From Plectrocnemia conspersa (Eukaryota; Arthropoda; Insecta; Trichoptera; Polycentropodidae): DNA of 64,000 nt. The position numbers and the translations under genes were made by a program. The DNA lies in NCBI GenBank assembly GCA_009617715.1, contig VTFK01000091.1, positions 1,116,001-1,180,000 on the forward strand. The letters are read 5' to 3'. Below, piece after piece: positions 21,261-33,971 of this stretch (positions are counted from its first letter, which is position 1; each line of letters begins with the position of its first letter). Under the pieces are notes generated by a model. It saw only the letters and a list, made by a program, of their open reading frames with translations, made no database searches and was not told the DNA's origin.

Positions 21261-22080
21261 TTTTATTTAAAACTACTCTCATTATTTTGTGATTTTTGCA
21301 ACATCGTTTTATCTAGTTTATTAAGCAGATATAATATTGTTGCACAATAATTAAAATGGGGCAATATAATACAATTGATTTTTTTTGTGTTTATACTTAT
21401 ATATACATATTTTCTACTATTTTTTTAATATTTATATACAATATTCCTTAAAATTTAATTTTATATTATTAACTATATCTATATTAAAGTTAGCTATAAC
21501 TATTTTTATATTTTTACCTAACATATCTTTATAATAAATAATTATTTATATACATATATACATTATTTTTAACCATATTTATATGAAACTTAATTAATTA
21601 TTAAAATTATCGAACCGTACAACTATTTATCATAAGCAAAATATTTAATTAATTAAAAAAATATATAATAAAAACGTTTCTTTTATATTGTCACTAGTAT
21701 CTTTGTCAAAAACACGCGGAACGATTTTGTATTTTGTATTTTTTGGCGACTATTCGTATATCCTGACATTTACCAATTATTTTCTCAGTTGCTATTTTTT
21801 TTACAAATTCGAACGAATTGGCCGACAAATATTTTAACATCGAGCGATAAAAGTAGCGGCAACAAAAATAAACCCTTAATGATCTCATTAGGTATTTTAA
21901 TTTGAATTGATAAAATAATGAAACAGCTTGTTGTTTTTCGACATGATAGATGGTGTTTGTTATTGTGAGGTGATTTATTATTAAAGTATATTTTTTATTG
22001 TAGTAATAACAATTTTTATTATAATAATAAATAATATTCAATTTTTATTAAATCGTGGATTATTATAAAAAAATAAATAA
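21261..22080. other. Very AT-rich DNA, nothing recognised
   Basis: The segment is dominated by TATA/ATT runs. The minus-strand frame at 21706-22041 (111 codons, Tyr/Asn/Lys-rich) matches no family I know and looks like AT-rich chance. Confidence 0.4.
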
Positions 22081-22320
22081 AGATCACGATTTAGGAGATT
22101 ATTTTGAAAGCAGCTTACAAGTTTTTTTTATCAGTACAAATTATTATTATTTATTAATATATATTATTATTTATTTTTTATTATAAAAAATAAATCATAA
22201 TCACGATTTAAGCGATTATTCTGAAAGTAGCGCAAAAGTGTTTTTTTTTATTATAATAAATTATCATTAATTATTATTTATTATATATATATTATAATAT
22301 AAATTTATTATTTATTATTA
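22081..22320. repeat. Two-unit 119-bp tandem repeat in AT-rich DNA
   Basis: The block ATCACGATTTAGGAGATTATT ... GAAAGCAGC at 22083 recurs 119 bp later at 22202 (ATCACGATTTAAGCGATTATT ... GAAAGTAGC), each followed by T-runs and a TTATTATT tract. The units are about 85% identical in the unique part. Confidence 0.6.
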
Positions 22321-24640
22321 ATATATTCGACCAACGAAATATCATGTCTTGCATAAATGAAATTGCAAGGTCAACACATTCCGATGGTCGTTAAGGCAAG
22401 GAAGTAAATTACGAGAGCGGTTTTTATGCTGGAGACTCATTGTCTATTGCATTATATGCACAAACTTACGAGTGGTTAACGAACGTGCTAATATAGTGTC
22501 TGTTTAGTTATGAAATTAAGTGTTCTTTTATTATTATTAGGTCTTTTGCCAAAACGCGAAACTATTTTCTCTTTTCATAAGTTTGAAAGTGTCATTTGAA
22601 TGTTCTTTATGCGCAGCAGGATGGACCTCCAATGAATTTTTCTCTAATACTTTATGTAAAACTAGTGACAAAGTATATGTTTCAGTATAATAAATAAATA
22701 ATTACTTTTTACTTGACAAAATGGTACTAGTACAATTAGCGTCAAGTGGTTTTTAACTATATAATGAGCAGATAGAGAAGGGTTTTAGGCAATTACCAGA
22801 TCGATTTCTCTGCGATCGTGACCCTCTTTGTTCCACTACCCTTTAAATTAGCGCAAAATGGCTTCAATTCGACCCTATCATAATCTTCGAATGCTAATTT
22901 TTCAACTCACGGTCGTGATTAAAAGTCTAAATTTAGATTCAAACAACGGTTTCGTGATTAACGGTCGAATTTTCCCTACGGCTCTTGTTTGTTAATCAAC
23001 GCGTATTTAACAGCTGGAAAAGCCACGGGAAATTCTTAATTATTTCGGAAACAATCAAATATTTAATATTTACACTTTAATCAAAAATTTTGACGAGAAG
23101 CATGACAACATTTGAGTATACTGATAATTTATTTGAACAATTCTAATTAATAAATTTTATCGTTCGTATCCGATGGGGGAAAACGGTTATAATGTAACAG
23201 TGATTTCAAACCCCTCACGGCTTTTGGAACCTTTCAACCCGATGATATTATTCCAGGAACCTATACTTTAAAAAAGGCGTTAGAATTTAGGTCGACGACC
23301 TTTTCAAAGTCCCAATCTAAATTGAGATATATTTCGATAGTAATACTACTACCTAGTGAGAAGGGTTTTATATTGCAATATTAAAAAAAATGTATCATAT
23401 ATCCTTTAGAACTACAATTCATAAATTTTGAAACACCGTAACAGGATCTTGATCAGACAATAACAAATAGCTGGTTCCGCTTTAAATCATTGTAATTGTT
23501 CGAAAGACCAAGAACTGAATGATATATTTATGTAAAATACATTAGTAATGCTAAAAATAAAAATAATAGTCTGTATTTATTTTATTGAAAAATGTCTTAT
23601 CTCTAAAAAATACTGGAAATAAACGTGGCGACCGTTCACTGAATGAGATATCACCATTTCTCGGAAACAAAAAATAAATATATAAAACTGATTTAAATAA
23701 ATATATCAAACACATTTAAATTAAAATTATAATCTATTTAATTTTAATGTATCATACATAATAAAAAATATATGATAATAATATTTCAGATTGTCCGACT
23801 TTGACAAGGAGGTTGCCTGGAATATAGGGGCAGATATGTAGATAGAGAATAAAATCCACCCGTATAAACCATATCATATTTATTTATTTTATTTTTTATT
23901 ACAATTCTTATCATTATGACTTGTCAGATTATCCCAATGCGTCTTGATGTATATTATACGAACAATAACTATAAATAAACATTTGAATGGTTTTGCAATA
24001 ATTAATTTAATTTACACAAACATCAGTTCTTTAAAAATGCAACTCTGCAATTTCACACCACTTTGATTTATATGGAATATTTTTGTATTTAAACACTGGA
24101 AACTGCATATTTAAACATAAAAATACGCTAAATATACGATGCAGTTTGAGTGAAGTAGAACATCTCTTTTGTATTTGTATTTGCTCCAACTTTTTTGTTG
24201 ACATTTTTAATGCAATTTTTTTGTCGAATGTAACGTTAACTTTCAGTGGTTTTCGTATGTCAGTAATTTTTTTCGTTTATTTTGTATTAATAATAGCTCG
24301 GGTGAAAAATATTATTTATTAATAATATTAAAATTAATTTATTTCCATCGAAATAAATAAAAAAATATTTAGAAAGATAATTTAAAGTATTATAATTATA
24401 TTCAAAGCTATTCTTTGCTCATTGTAAATATATTATAGCACGTAAACTACTTTAGGTTTATGGGACTGTATTGAAATTGCCAACTTGGTAATTATTATTC
24501 CATTGCGATACAAAACTTTACTAGTTAAGCTTTCATTCAGCTAACTAGTCGGTTAAAGTTATAGAATTTGCTTTGATAAAATGTTATCTTGCATAATATC
24601 TCTATCTAATAAAACTATCTTTAAATTTCCTCAAATAAAA
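22321..24640. other. Intergenic or intronic DNA, no gene seen
   Basis: The part 22790-23250 has moderate GC and unique sequence with repeated GGTCG/CGTGATT words, which could be regulatory. The remainder is AT-rich. The 79-codon frame at 24083-24322 is hydrophobic and AT-biased with no family resemblance. Confidence 0.4.
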
Positions 24641-24642
24641 TA

Positions 24643-24716
24643 TAATTATATTTTCGACGTATATGTGGATTTTGAAAAGGCCTTTGACAAGTTTTGCCAT
24701 GGGTTATTATTAAAAA
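24643..24716 (+). pseudogene. Fragment of a non-LTR reverse transcriptase
   Basis: The plus strand reads IFDVYVDFEKAFDKFCHGLL. The D-F-x-K-A-F-D core is the first catalytic Asp motif of LINE reverse transcriptases. The fragment is only about 25 codons long and ends in poly-A-rich DNA and a stop. Confidence 0.6.
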
Positions 24717-25736
24717 AATATTAATAAAATAAATAAAAATGAGCAGCAAATAAAGACATATTTTAAAATTAATTTATAAAATTAAATAAATATCTTGATG
24801 AATATAACATTATTTTATTTTAAATAAAAATATAATCACTGTCTTAGAAAATCACGATCGCGTCCTCTTTTCATGCCCATTAGGGTCAGTCGATTCGCAT
24901 ATGGTTATCGCCATTTAGCTCCTTAATACGCTTTGCACATCTGTTTAATATCACCTATTAAACTCATAAATGTTTTATTATATTATAAAACTGGTGACCA
25001 CTAAATTGAGCGAATAAATTATGGTTATTATATAAAAGTCAAAACGTAGAAAAGTTTTAATATTACACGAATAAATCGAATTTGTAGCAAAGTTTCGTTT
25101 CAGCATTAATTAGGGTAGTGCAGCATCATTCGTTTATTTAATTCGTAATATTTTATATCAAATGAGCAAACTAAGATTTGTTGTCTTTACTGTATAAGGA
25201 TATTTTTTAAGAGAGTTTCTTTGTGGAAGCTAAAATTAAACCACTCTCGTGTCAGTAGAGAGACTTCGATATATTTTTGGTATTAGATATTATGTAGTAG
25301 TACGTACGATTTAAAAAAAAATGTCAGTCCATGATTAAAGTCTGAAGGCGGGGATGCCTATATAAGTCCCTAGGGTTTAAATAAACCTATATAGTAAGCC
25401 CAGTGGCCCCAAACCGGTGGATTTCAGACAAAATTACTTTGGCAAGGAGAAAAATGTTAAAAGTAATTGCGTCATATTTTATTCGCAGTTTTTCTTATTT
25501 ATCTTCAGTTGCATTTTTTCACAAAGCACACTAGATTTTTATGCGAATGTAACTGAAAGAGCATATTTTTTGTATATTTTTTATTAGCGATGAATAATTA
25601 GTTGCAATGGGGATTTCCAGTATAAAGTAAAAGTTCCATTGCCCATTTTTAATTAAATCCTATAGAGAATCAATTAGGATATTACTTGTATTATAATTAT
25701 AAATCGATTCATAGTAAATGTATTATTAGATATATA
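24717..25736. other. AT-rich DNA with a short promoter-like inverted repeat
   Basis: At 25350-25420 is a GC-richer patch with CCTATATAAGTCCCTAGGG and, after 13 bases, AACCTATATAG, which is partly inverted. It might be an LTR or promoter fragment. I see nothing else. Confidence 0.35.
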
Positions 25737-25980
25737 AAACTAACATGCTTAACAAACTGAGCAAAAATGAATAAAATAAATATTTTTAGAAAAATTTTAA
25801 CGTAAAAAACTGCTGCAGTGATCGTGCCTTAAAAACAAATAATGACCAAAAATGTAAAACAAAGTTTTTTTTTAATTTTTATTTTGATTTTATTTTAAAT
25901 ATAAAACATTTTTACTGTCTTTACTTTTTTCTTTAAAATGTTTCTTAACAAAGATACGATTTTTTTTATTTTTTAAATAG

Positions 25981-26005
25981 CCACCATTTTGTAACAAAAT
26001 GGTGG
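25981..26005. repeat. Perfect 25-bp palindrome
   Basis: CCACCATTTTG, TAA, CAAAATGGTGG is perfectly symmetric around its central base. The partner site in the right arm (about 29711-29734) has lost this symmetry. Confidence 0.9.
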
Positions 26006-26188
26006 ATATAGCTGGTTAACAAATATATCTGAGATGTTGACAAGGTCTATTTTTTGGCTAAAAAATTATATTGATAAGATAAAAGCAGCGGAAGTTATCG
26101 CGTCCTTAATTTTGAGTAAATTCCATATATAAACCTATTATTTTCAAGAAAAATGTATTTTTATAAGGAATTAAGTTAGGCTGAGTTG

Positions 26189-26218
26189 GGTTATGCTACG
26201 ATTAATCGTAGCATAACC
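26189..26218. repeat. Perfect 30-bp palindrome, conserved in both arms
   Basis: GGTTATGCTACGATT is followed at once by its inverse complement. The identical palindrome lies at 29497-29526. Flanking words (TAAGTTAGG ... CCTAACTTA, CTACGATAG) give a larger nested hairpin of about 90 bases. Confidence 0.95.
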
Positions 26219-26734
26219 TAACTATCGTAGCACACCCTAACTTAGCCCAACTCTAAAGATTTTTATTTAAAATAAAATAAAAATGTATGTACACGTTTCT
26301 CAAATTTATACCTTCAGGTACATATAGAAGCAGGGTGGTGCAACGGGTGCAAGGTACCCAGGCTGCATTTTATAAGCGGGTCCAATTTTTTTTTAAATTA
26401 AATTTTTGAAAATTTTTTTCAAAATTAAATTTTTTTAAATCAAAAAAAATATTTTTTTTAATTTAAAAAAAAATTAAATTTAATAAAAAAAATTGAAATT
26501 TTTATAAAAATCAATGATTTGAAATTTTTATAAAAATCAATAATTTGAATTTTTTTTAAATTGCAAGTTTTTATACTGTAGAGCCTTGGTACCCTGCACC
26601 TTGTTGCATCTCCCTTGTAACTGCCTCTATATGTAGATAAATTCATAGAAAGAAGGGTAAATTAAAAAAATATTTAAATTAATCATTTTTATAAAAGGTT
26701 CAAAAGCTTCTCTCAACCCCATTTTCCTGGCTGA

Positions 26735-26985
26735 TGATTAAATGGCGTATTCAAATAATTCTATTTGTGCCTTTTTAGATCTCGCTACCATATCTATGTC
26801 ATCGGCGCAGGCGAAGATTTATATTGATTTATTATGCACACTGCCGGTTATATCCAGTTTGGCATTTCGGATTACTTTTTCTATGGCAATGTTCAACAGA
26901 TTGCACGCTAGAGCACCGCCCTGTCGTAGGCTGTTGAGTATTCACAAATATATAATTCTGTACTCTCACTAGCCATTTGACATTT
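26735..26985 (-). pseudogene. LINE reverse-transcriptase relic in the left arm
   Basis: The minus strand reads IFACADDIDMVARSKKAQ and LFEYAI, the catalytic A-D-D region of a non-LTR reverse transcriptase (normally Y-A-D-D). The part before it is frameshifted relative to the right-arm copy. The plus-strand frame at 26742-26972 is the shadow of this. Confidence 0.65.
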
Positions 26986-27119
26986 CTCATTGTGATTTTT
27001 TTTGGTACACCCTACTGTGTACTCTTTAGATTATTAAAAAAACGTCTTATTCAATATGATACAAAAATGTGTAGAGGCAGAATTTTTTCTCCTAAAATCT
27101 ATATTTTAATTTTTTTTCG

Positions 27120-27350
27120 GGGATGCTCAGTTTCGTTATACGAAGCGCTTGTCACTTTTTAAGGTGTTTTTAGCAGAAATACTTCTGTGGATGATTTGGA
27201 AGTGACATTCAAGCAGGGATGGAGATTTTCTATACAGATCGCTAAAGTTCACAATAAAGCATCGGGGATGCTCGGCTTCATTATGCGGAGCGCGTGTCAC
27301 TTTAACGATTTATTGGTGATACGTTCTGTATTATACGTTAGTTCATAGCG
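27120..27350 (+). pseudogene. Two tandem fragments of a LINE ORF2 region after the RT
   Basis: The second fragment (27240-27345) reads VHNKASGMLGFIMRSACHF and NDLLVIRSVLYVSS, fitting the conserved segment after the reverse transcriptase in many LINEs (LGFI-x-R ... F ... L-Y-x-x-L-V-R-S). The first (27118-27160) repeats only MLSFVIRSACHFL. The same block is seen at 35179-35290. Stops follow, so these are fragments. Confidence 0.55.
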
Positions 27351-28346
27351 TCCAGAACAATAAAAAAATATGTGGGATGCTGCTTATTTATTTTAGATGT
27401 GCACCATAATGGATTTTTTAATATTTAATAATTTAAATATAAATATATTGTGGAATTTAAGTTATGTTGATCAGATTTGTAATAACAAAATAAAAATAAA
27501 TAAATTTGTATAGGTGAAAATTTTATCTTATCTATGTACCGTATATTTCACCTTTAAACTTCCTTATCTGTCCATAACAAGCACTCGTCTGGCCATAATC
27601 TTCTTTACGATCCGCAAAACGACATCATTATCCGCTATTTTCCGGCAATTCAATATGGCGGCGCGTGCGTCAACCTCGTTTTGCTGCCAAATTGGAAAAC
27701 AATGACGTCAAAAAGCAAACTGCTCGTCGATAATCAGATTTTAATGTATGTTCAAACCTCTTAGCCAGATTTAAAGTTTGCAAATTGTCTAGCAAAACAC
27801 AGATAACGTTATCTCTCAAGTTTAACACATAAAATATAATATATTTTTAATAATAAATTAGACTTTTATATATATTATTATTATCAAAATTCGATAAAAA
27901 TAATTTAGATTATATATAATATGAAGGGTTATTAAAAAAATGTTATATAGTTTTTAAATTATAAATGCTATTTTACAGATTTATCTTTATTTTTAAACTA
28001 AGGCTTAACAAAAGTTCGAATAAAGACCAAAAAGAGAATAATCTGGATATTAAATCTATATTTGAGCCCATAATTATGAAAGTGGACTAAGTCACGTTTC
28101 TTTCTTTTCGAGATATTTAAAAGTTTGCGTTTGAATTGATTAAAAAATATTTTTATATTTCGCAATACAATGTTTAAAAATTTATAAAATCTGCTAAATT
28201 TTGACATATAAATTTTGCATGCAGCTTATAAGGAAACATAAACATTTAAGGTTGATATGACTGTATTAAAATTGACTTTATTTTAAAGAAATTTGTATTA
28301 AGCCATGGTCATCATACTTAAAGTATTTGATTATAACAAATATTTT

Positions 28347-28538
28347 TTAAACTCTTGAAGTACTATTTTGTTTTTTAAGATTTTTTAAATATTCATGATA
28401 AATTGGTGGAATATAATATAGCAAATCTGTCATATCGTTACATTTTTCTTCTGTTATTAATCTGCTGGTAGAGTATAATGGAATTAAGGAAATACTGTCG
28501 TATATTTCTGGCCTTTCTCTTTTGGGTGCCCTAGGCAA
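28347..28538 (-). pseudogene. Short frame with a mobile-element-like motif
   Basis: The 63-codon frame contains SLIPLYSTSRLITEEKCN, DLLYYIPPIYHEYLKNL. The K-x-x-D-L ... L-L-x-x-I-P-P-x-Y-H pattern resembles a C-terminal block I associate with unnamed repetitive insect proteins; I cannot name the family. Sequence outside the frame gives no further support. Confidence 0.25.
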
Positions 28539-28712
28539 AAACTAAATTTTCTCCTCCTCTCCCTATTAATACTTAAAAACTCATTACATGAGCTCAAAAA
28601 TATTTTTTAAATTAAAGTAATCTAATATTATATTTGACACTATACTCTTTTTTGTAATTGTGAGTATTTTGGAATTTGTAGTTTTTTTTTCGTCACAATT
28701 TTTTACGCGTGG

Positions 28713-29982
28713 AATAATCTAAAGAGTTCACAGTAGGGTGTACTAAAAAAAAATCACAATGAGAAATGTCAAATGGCAAGTGAGAGTAAAAAATTATATA
28801 TTTGTGAATACTCAACAGCCTACGACAGGGCAGTGCAATATGCTTAACATTGCCATAGAAAAAGTAATCCGAAATGCCAAACTGGATATAACCGGCAGTG
28901 TGCATAATAAATCGATACAAATGTTCACCTGTGCCGATGACATAGATATGATAGCGAGATCTAAAAAGGCACAAATAGAATTATTTGAATACGCCATTGA
29001 ATCATCAGCCAGGAAAATGGGGTTGAGAGAAGCTTTTGAACCTTTTATAAAAATGATTAATTTAAATATTTTTTTAATTGACTTTTCTTTCTATGAATTT
29101 ATCAACGTATAGAGGCATTTATAAGGGAGATGCAACAAGGTGCAGGGTACCAAGGCTCTACAGTATAAAAACTTGCAATTTAAAAAAATTCAAATTATTG
29201 ATTTTTATAAAAATTTCAAAATTTTTTTTTTAATTAAATTTTTTTTTAAAATTAAAAATTTTTTTTTTTTGATTTAAAAAAATTTTAATTTTGAAAAAAA
29301 TTTTCAAAAATTTAATTTAAAAAAAAAATTGGACCCCCTTATAAAATGCAGCCTGGGTACCTTGCACCCGTTGCACCGCTATGTTTCTATATGTACTTGA
29401 AGGTATAAATTTGAGAACACGTGTACATACATTTTTATTTTCTCTTAAATAAAAATCTTTAGAGTTGGGCTAAGTTAGGGTGTGCTACGATAGTGAGGTT
29501 ATGCTACGATTAATCGTAGCATAACCCAACTCAGCCTAACTTAATTCCTTATAAAAACACATTTTTCTTGAAAATAATAGGTTTATACATGGAATTTACT
29601 CAAAATTAAGGACACGATAACTTCTGCTGCTTTTATCGTATCAACATCATTTTTTTGCCAAAAAATAGATCTTGTCAACATCTCAAATATATTTGTTAAC
29701 CAGCTATATCCACCATTTTGTTACAAAAGGTGGCTATCCAAAAAATAAAAAAAATCGTATCTTTAGTAAAAAAACATTTTAAAGAAAAAAGTAATGACAG
29801 TAAAAATGTTTTATATTAAAAATAAAATCTAAATAAAAATTAAAAAAAATCTTTTTTTTTTACATTTTTGGTCATAATTTGTTTTTAAGGCACGTTTACT
29901 ACCGCAGTTTTTTACATTAAAATTTTTCTAAAAATATTTCTTTTATTTATTTTTGCTCAGTTTGTTAAGCATGTTAGTTTTT
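28713..29982 (-). repeat. Right arm of the 4.2-kb foldback
   Basis: Inverse complement of 25737-27036. It keeps the 30-bp palindrome (29497-29526), the A/T tracts and the LINE relic, the latter with a longer open frame than in the left arm. The two arms differ by scattered substitutions and length changes in homopolymers, so the duplication is not recent. Confidence 0.9.
28759..29060 (+). pseudogene. LINE reverse-transcriptase relic in the right arm
   Basis: A 117-codon frame starting at 28759 contains GQCNMLNIAIEKVIRNAKLD, then FTCADDIDMIARSKK and ESSARKMGL. This is the thumb-side region around the catalytic A-D-D of a non-LTR reverse transcriptase. The usual Tyr before A-D-D is missing (T-C-A-D-D). 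The tail after residue 95 is unrelated AT-rich sequence. It is a truncated fragment. Confidence 0.7.
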
Positions 29983-32900
29983 TCATTTTTAAATGAAAAT
30001 TGCAACCCTTCTTATAATATGGCGCCGTGTGCCTTGCCTTAATAATAGGGCACCCCTTAAAATGGCGTGTAAGTTCTTACAAGTTGTTAGTCTGACCGAA
30101 ATATTTTAGTAGGTAGTTTTAGCCGTAATTTTAAAAACTAAACAAAAGAATTCATCTTTCTTTAGTGCTTGTTTAAAGTTTATTAGTTTAATTTCGAACT
30201 TAATCTATGTATGTATGATAGCCGTCGGTATCTTGTCTCCATACTGTTGATCTTTCAACAGTCCATCTTCACAGCTTTCACCCTCTTCAATTCGCATTAA
30301 ATAGAAATAATATATACATGTTTTAATAACTTTCAGTGCATCAGCATGGCAAATAATATCAGATTATATTCTTTAACAATATATTTTGATAATTTTAAGT
30401 AAATATTGCGTCATTATTTGGTATCACGGCGCCCCACAAGATCTAGCACAGCATGCAAAATTTTGTGATGTTTAGATTATGGTCAGCCATAATGACTCAT
30501 TGGCCATAATGCATTATATAGTAAAAAAAAAGTTTATATAACATTTATAATGCAATATTAGAGTATTATGAGATGATTTAGTAAGTGCTTAAATCTGCCT
30601 TCAATATATTTATTGTACAAAAAGTAGTTAATTCCAAAAAATGCTGGAACACGCGTCTTGATGAATCGTAGTGATTCAGTTGGTAAATAAGTGACTAAGT
30701 GGATTAAAAATTATATTTTCTTTTAATGTAAAATGTGTCTGAATAGTAACTAGAAGAAAAATTATAAATAAAGTGAGTCTTTACACGTACATAAAAATAT
30801 AGAATGAGAGCTATAAATCTGCTTAAAAAATTATAATTTTTATGTTGCAAAATATATTTTAGTAGTTGTATGTCTCTGCTTTGACGTTATCAAAATTACA
30901 TTAGTTTATTGGTATGTTTGCAGTTATATCCATTTGGTGCTTTTTCTATTAATCCCTCTGCCGTATTTTTTATAGAAAACAATTAAACGAGAGATGTAAA
31001 TATTATGTACTTTCTTTTTTTTGCGACAAAAGGTCCTATCTTTTTAATTTTGTTTTTACTTTCTCTTTTAAAACTTAAAATGCCGGTGTTTGAAATTTTT
31101 ACTTATTTCGGCTTAGAAATATCAAAGAAACGCTCAAACTTAGACATTGAAAATATCTCATATTTGTTTATTTATTTTATAATTATCATAGATTAAATAA
31201 TACGAAATACTTGTAATTATATATCTTCTTGTAATTATTTTAATGAATAATTAAAACCCTTCAATATCCTTATCCTAAGAAATTGCTGTTACATTTTGAT
31301 CCATATTTTCATCCATATTTTATTTTGAGTAAGCTATCAAAGTAACTGATGCAAAAATATGAAAGCAGAAGTAAATAAAAATACATATTTATGTTTATTT
31401 AATTGCTTCTGAGTTTTTATAAGAACAAAAATAAAATAAAAAAATATTTATTCACATTATTTATAAAAGCAGCTTTGCTATAAAAGCAAAGCATTCGAAA
31501 CTGTCAACCGTTCCGATTGCAGCGTTCAAAACGAAATTGAAATTTAATACTGCTTTGGTGAAAATAGGATTTCTATTGTGTGTTGTAGTCTAAAAAGTAT
31601 ACTATTTTATATTATTTATGGATATAATCACCGTTTTTCGTGTGCGTTGAACTTAATGGATTTTTAAAGCTTCCACCAAAGTAATTATGTTTTCATCATT
31701 CTGATCGTCCATTTGTTGTAAGAGACGCGACCGAAAAACCATTAACGGGTTTATTGTATCATTAAAAACGGTATTTGCAATTAGGGAAAAATTTAAGGGT
31801 GAGTTATTATCTTTTCGAGTAGAAATAAAAATGCCACGCTAAACTTTTTTATGGGAAATAATCATTTTTTACTAAGAATTAAATATCATTACGTCTATTC
31901 AATTCAACGTTTTACTAAATTTTGTACTTATTATTTTTTATTATGTCATACTCATGTATAATATAACATGCCTTAGTAACAAAATATAGCTTGAACTTTT
32001 TTGATGTTAAATATTTTAAGGAACAGACAATATGCTTTTATAAAATTTATATACTTACTTCTTATTTATGATGTACATACATCAATATAATATACAAATT
32101 ATAAGAGATGATATGTGGGGAAAACACGAGTACCTTAAATAATTTCTTAAAATTAAATAAAAAAGTGCTTTCCAGAAAAGGTGTATGTTACTTACTATAA
32201 ACATTTTGCTTAAATCATATTTTTCTAAAAACTTTTGGTCTCAAATATTTTTTCAAAGATATTTCATAATCAGTATATTTTATGTCTATTTGTATTTAAG
32301 AGATATTGTCACTGTTTTGGTGAAGGACTATTTGGTGATATATTGTATGTATATAATATTTATATGATAAGGCATAGTTTCATTGTATTTAAAGCTGTCT
32401 ATATAAAAAAATAATATATATTATACAGATTAAACTCCAAAAGCTTTTGTCGAGTATTGCATGCAGCTTTCGGTTACTTTTTTGCGAATTCCATCTGCAA
32501 TTCCATCTCTTATCCCACCTCATCCCACCGTGTTTAATGAATAATCCTTTGGAGAGCTCTGTCTGACGCTAAAACCGCTTCCTTTTCCTTTTTCACACAG
32601 AAAAACGAAGTAATAATTATTCACAACGTACTCTACATTCATAAGTACATGTACATTACATTATATTTTATAAATTATGGTCGTTTTATATATAATACGT
32701 AATGCGATATGAAATATTAAAACTTTGAAGCGGCCCGAAAAGTCTTAAGATGTATTAAAACTTCAAAAGAGAGGCACAAAGTATGATTAGTATTGCTTTT
32801 TTAATTAGCCATGCCTTAATTAAACAGAAGGAAAAATAACCCAGAAAATTATGACTCATGTATCGCAGTTATTTATGATATTATTGTTTCTATCTAAAAA

Positions 32901-33239
32901 ATATCATATAATCAATTATTAGGCAAATTTATTAAAAAAAAATTGATAAAATTGTCTTTTTCTAATTAATCGAATATTTGTAAAATATTATTTTATACTA
33001 TCTCAAATGAAGTTAAAGAAAAAATCTAGACTAGTGCCGCTGTAAAATTCATGGTGCTTAATCCAACTTTATTTTGTTTCGAAATGATGCAATAACGTGC
33101 TTCTTCTCAACAAAAAAAATGCTTTTACGCATTCGAAAAATATTTGTGAATAGAATGTTTATCGGGTGTCTACTAAGACCGAAATTCTCAGAATTCGTTC
33201 GTTGTACGAAACTATGTTAAAAGGTTTAACGCTTAACTC
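29983..33239. other. AT-rich DNA, no gene assignable
   Basis: A small hairpin ATTATGG-TCAG-CCATAAT lies near 30478-30495. A GC-richer patch at 32450-32600 is unique sequence without a clear frame. The remaining frames (for example 31005-31196) are AT-biased and unrecognised. Confidence 0.4.
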
Positions 33240-33360
33240 AAAAACAGGTGTGAGTTCCAAATTTTTGTGAAATCCATGTCAAAAGAAATAAAATCATGCC
33301 ACCGCCACCACATTAAGATTTTTTATAACAATATTACGACTAACAATGAGTGAGAAAAGT
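33240..33360. repeat. Partial copy of the 14.5-kb foldback family
   Basis: It holds TCAAAAGAAATAAAATCATG, CCACCGCCACCAC and, after these, AAGATTTTTTATAACAATATTACGAC, matching the loop and the left flank of 14491-14700 but in the opposite order. The order suggests the family is arranged as a tandem or circularly permuted unit. Confidence 0.5.
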
Positions 33361-33971
33361 AGATTTAATATTTCTAAAATAATTTAATCACAGCTGATAT
33401 TTAGTCTGGGGATTTGAAAGAGCTGAAATGACGTTCCTGACCAAAAAGAATGTAATAATGTTTTTTTTGACAACCTCACTGATCAGTAATTTTCACAGCA
33501 TTGTGTTATGGATATATTATAAAATTAAATTAAAATTAAATATATGAACTAATATTTATTTTTTAATTAAATAATATTTTACAGGTAATTAATTGTTTTT
33601 TGCAGTAACTGCTAAATTAAGTTAATATATATGAAAATCAAAAAATACAAATGCATTTAAATAATCGAATATTTCATCCATTTTTTTATTCAATATTCAA
33701 ATAGTTTAAAACTACGAATAATTGAGAACCATATCTTGGTGTAACATTCTCTTAGATAATTTGTCTGTCAAAACATATTTCGTCAGATTTGTTGTTTTCT
33801 CCTATAAAGGTGGTGTTACAACACTGACGAGTCTTTTTTGCTCAAAAATGAATGACGGTTTCTTTTTTGTCGAGCCTTTTTTATTTTAGAGCGGCGGGAC
33901 TTATTTGCCGTTGTCCTGAAATCGTTATAGTGATGTGACATTTTATAAGGAACGCCTTGCTACGAACTTAC

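Larger units (their letters stand above)
25737..27036 (+). repeat. Left arm of a 4.2-kb foldback
   Basis: This 1.3-kb block is the inverse complement of 28713-29982, from AAAACTAACATGCTTAAC at the outer end to ACTCTTTAGATTATT at the inner end, at roughly 85-90% identity by eye, with most differences in A/T runs. It holds two palindromes (25981-26005 and 26189-26218), A/T homopolymer tracts around 26390-26560, and a LINE reverse-transcriptase relic on the minus strand near its inner end. Confidence 0.9.
27037..28712. other. Spacer of the foldback
   Basis: The 1.68-kb spacer holds LINE fragments at 27120-27350, an AT-rich centre, a short unidentified minus-strand frame at 28347-28538 and no intact gene. 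GC-richer unique sequence at 27560-27700 (containing GGCGGCGCGTGCGTC) is open on the plus strand but has no recognisable family. Confidence 0.45.

Noticed and set aside
26742..26972. 76-codon plus-strand frame, also seen inverted at 28812-28997
   Set aside because: Antisense of the LINE reverse-transcriptase relic in the foldback arms.
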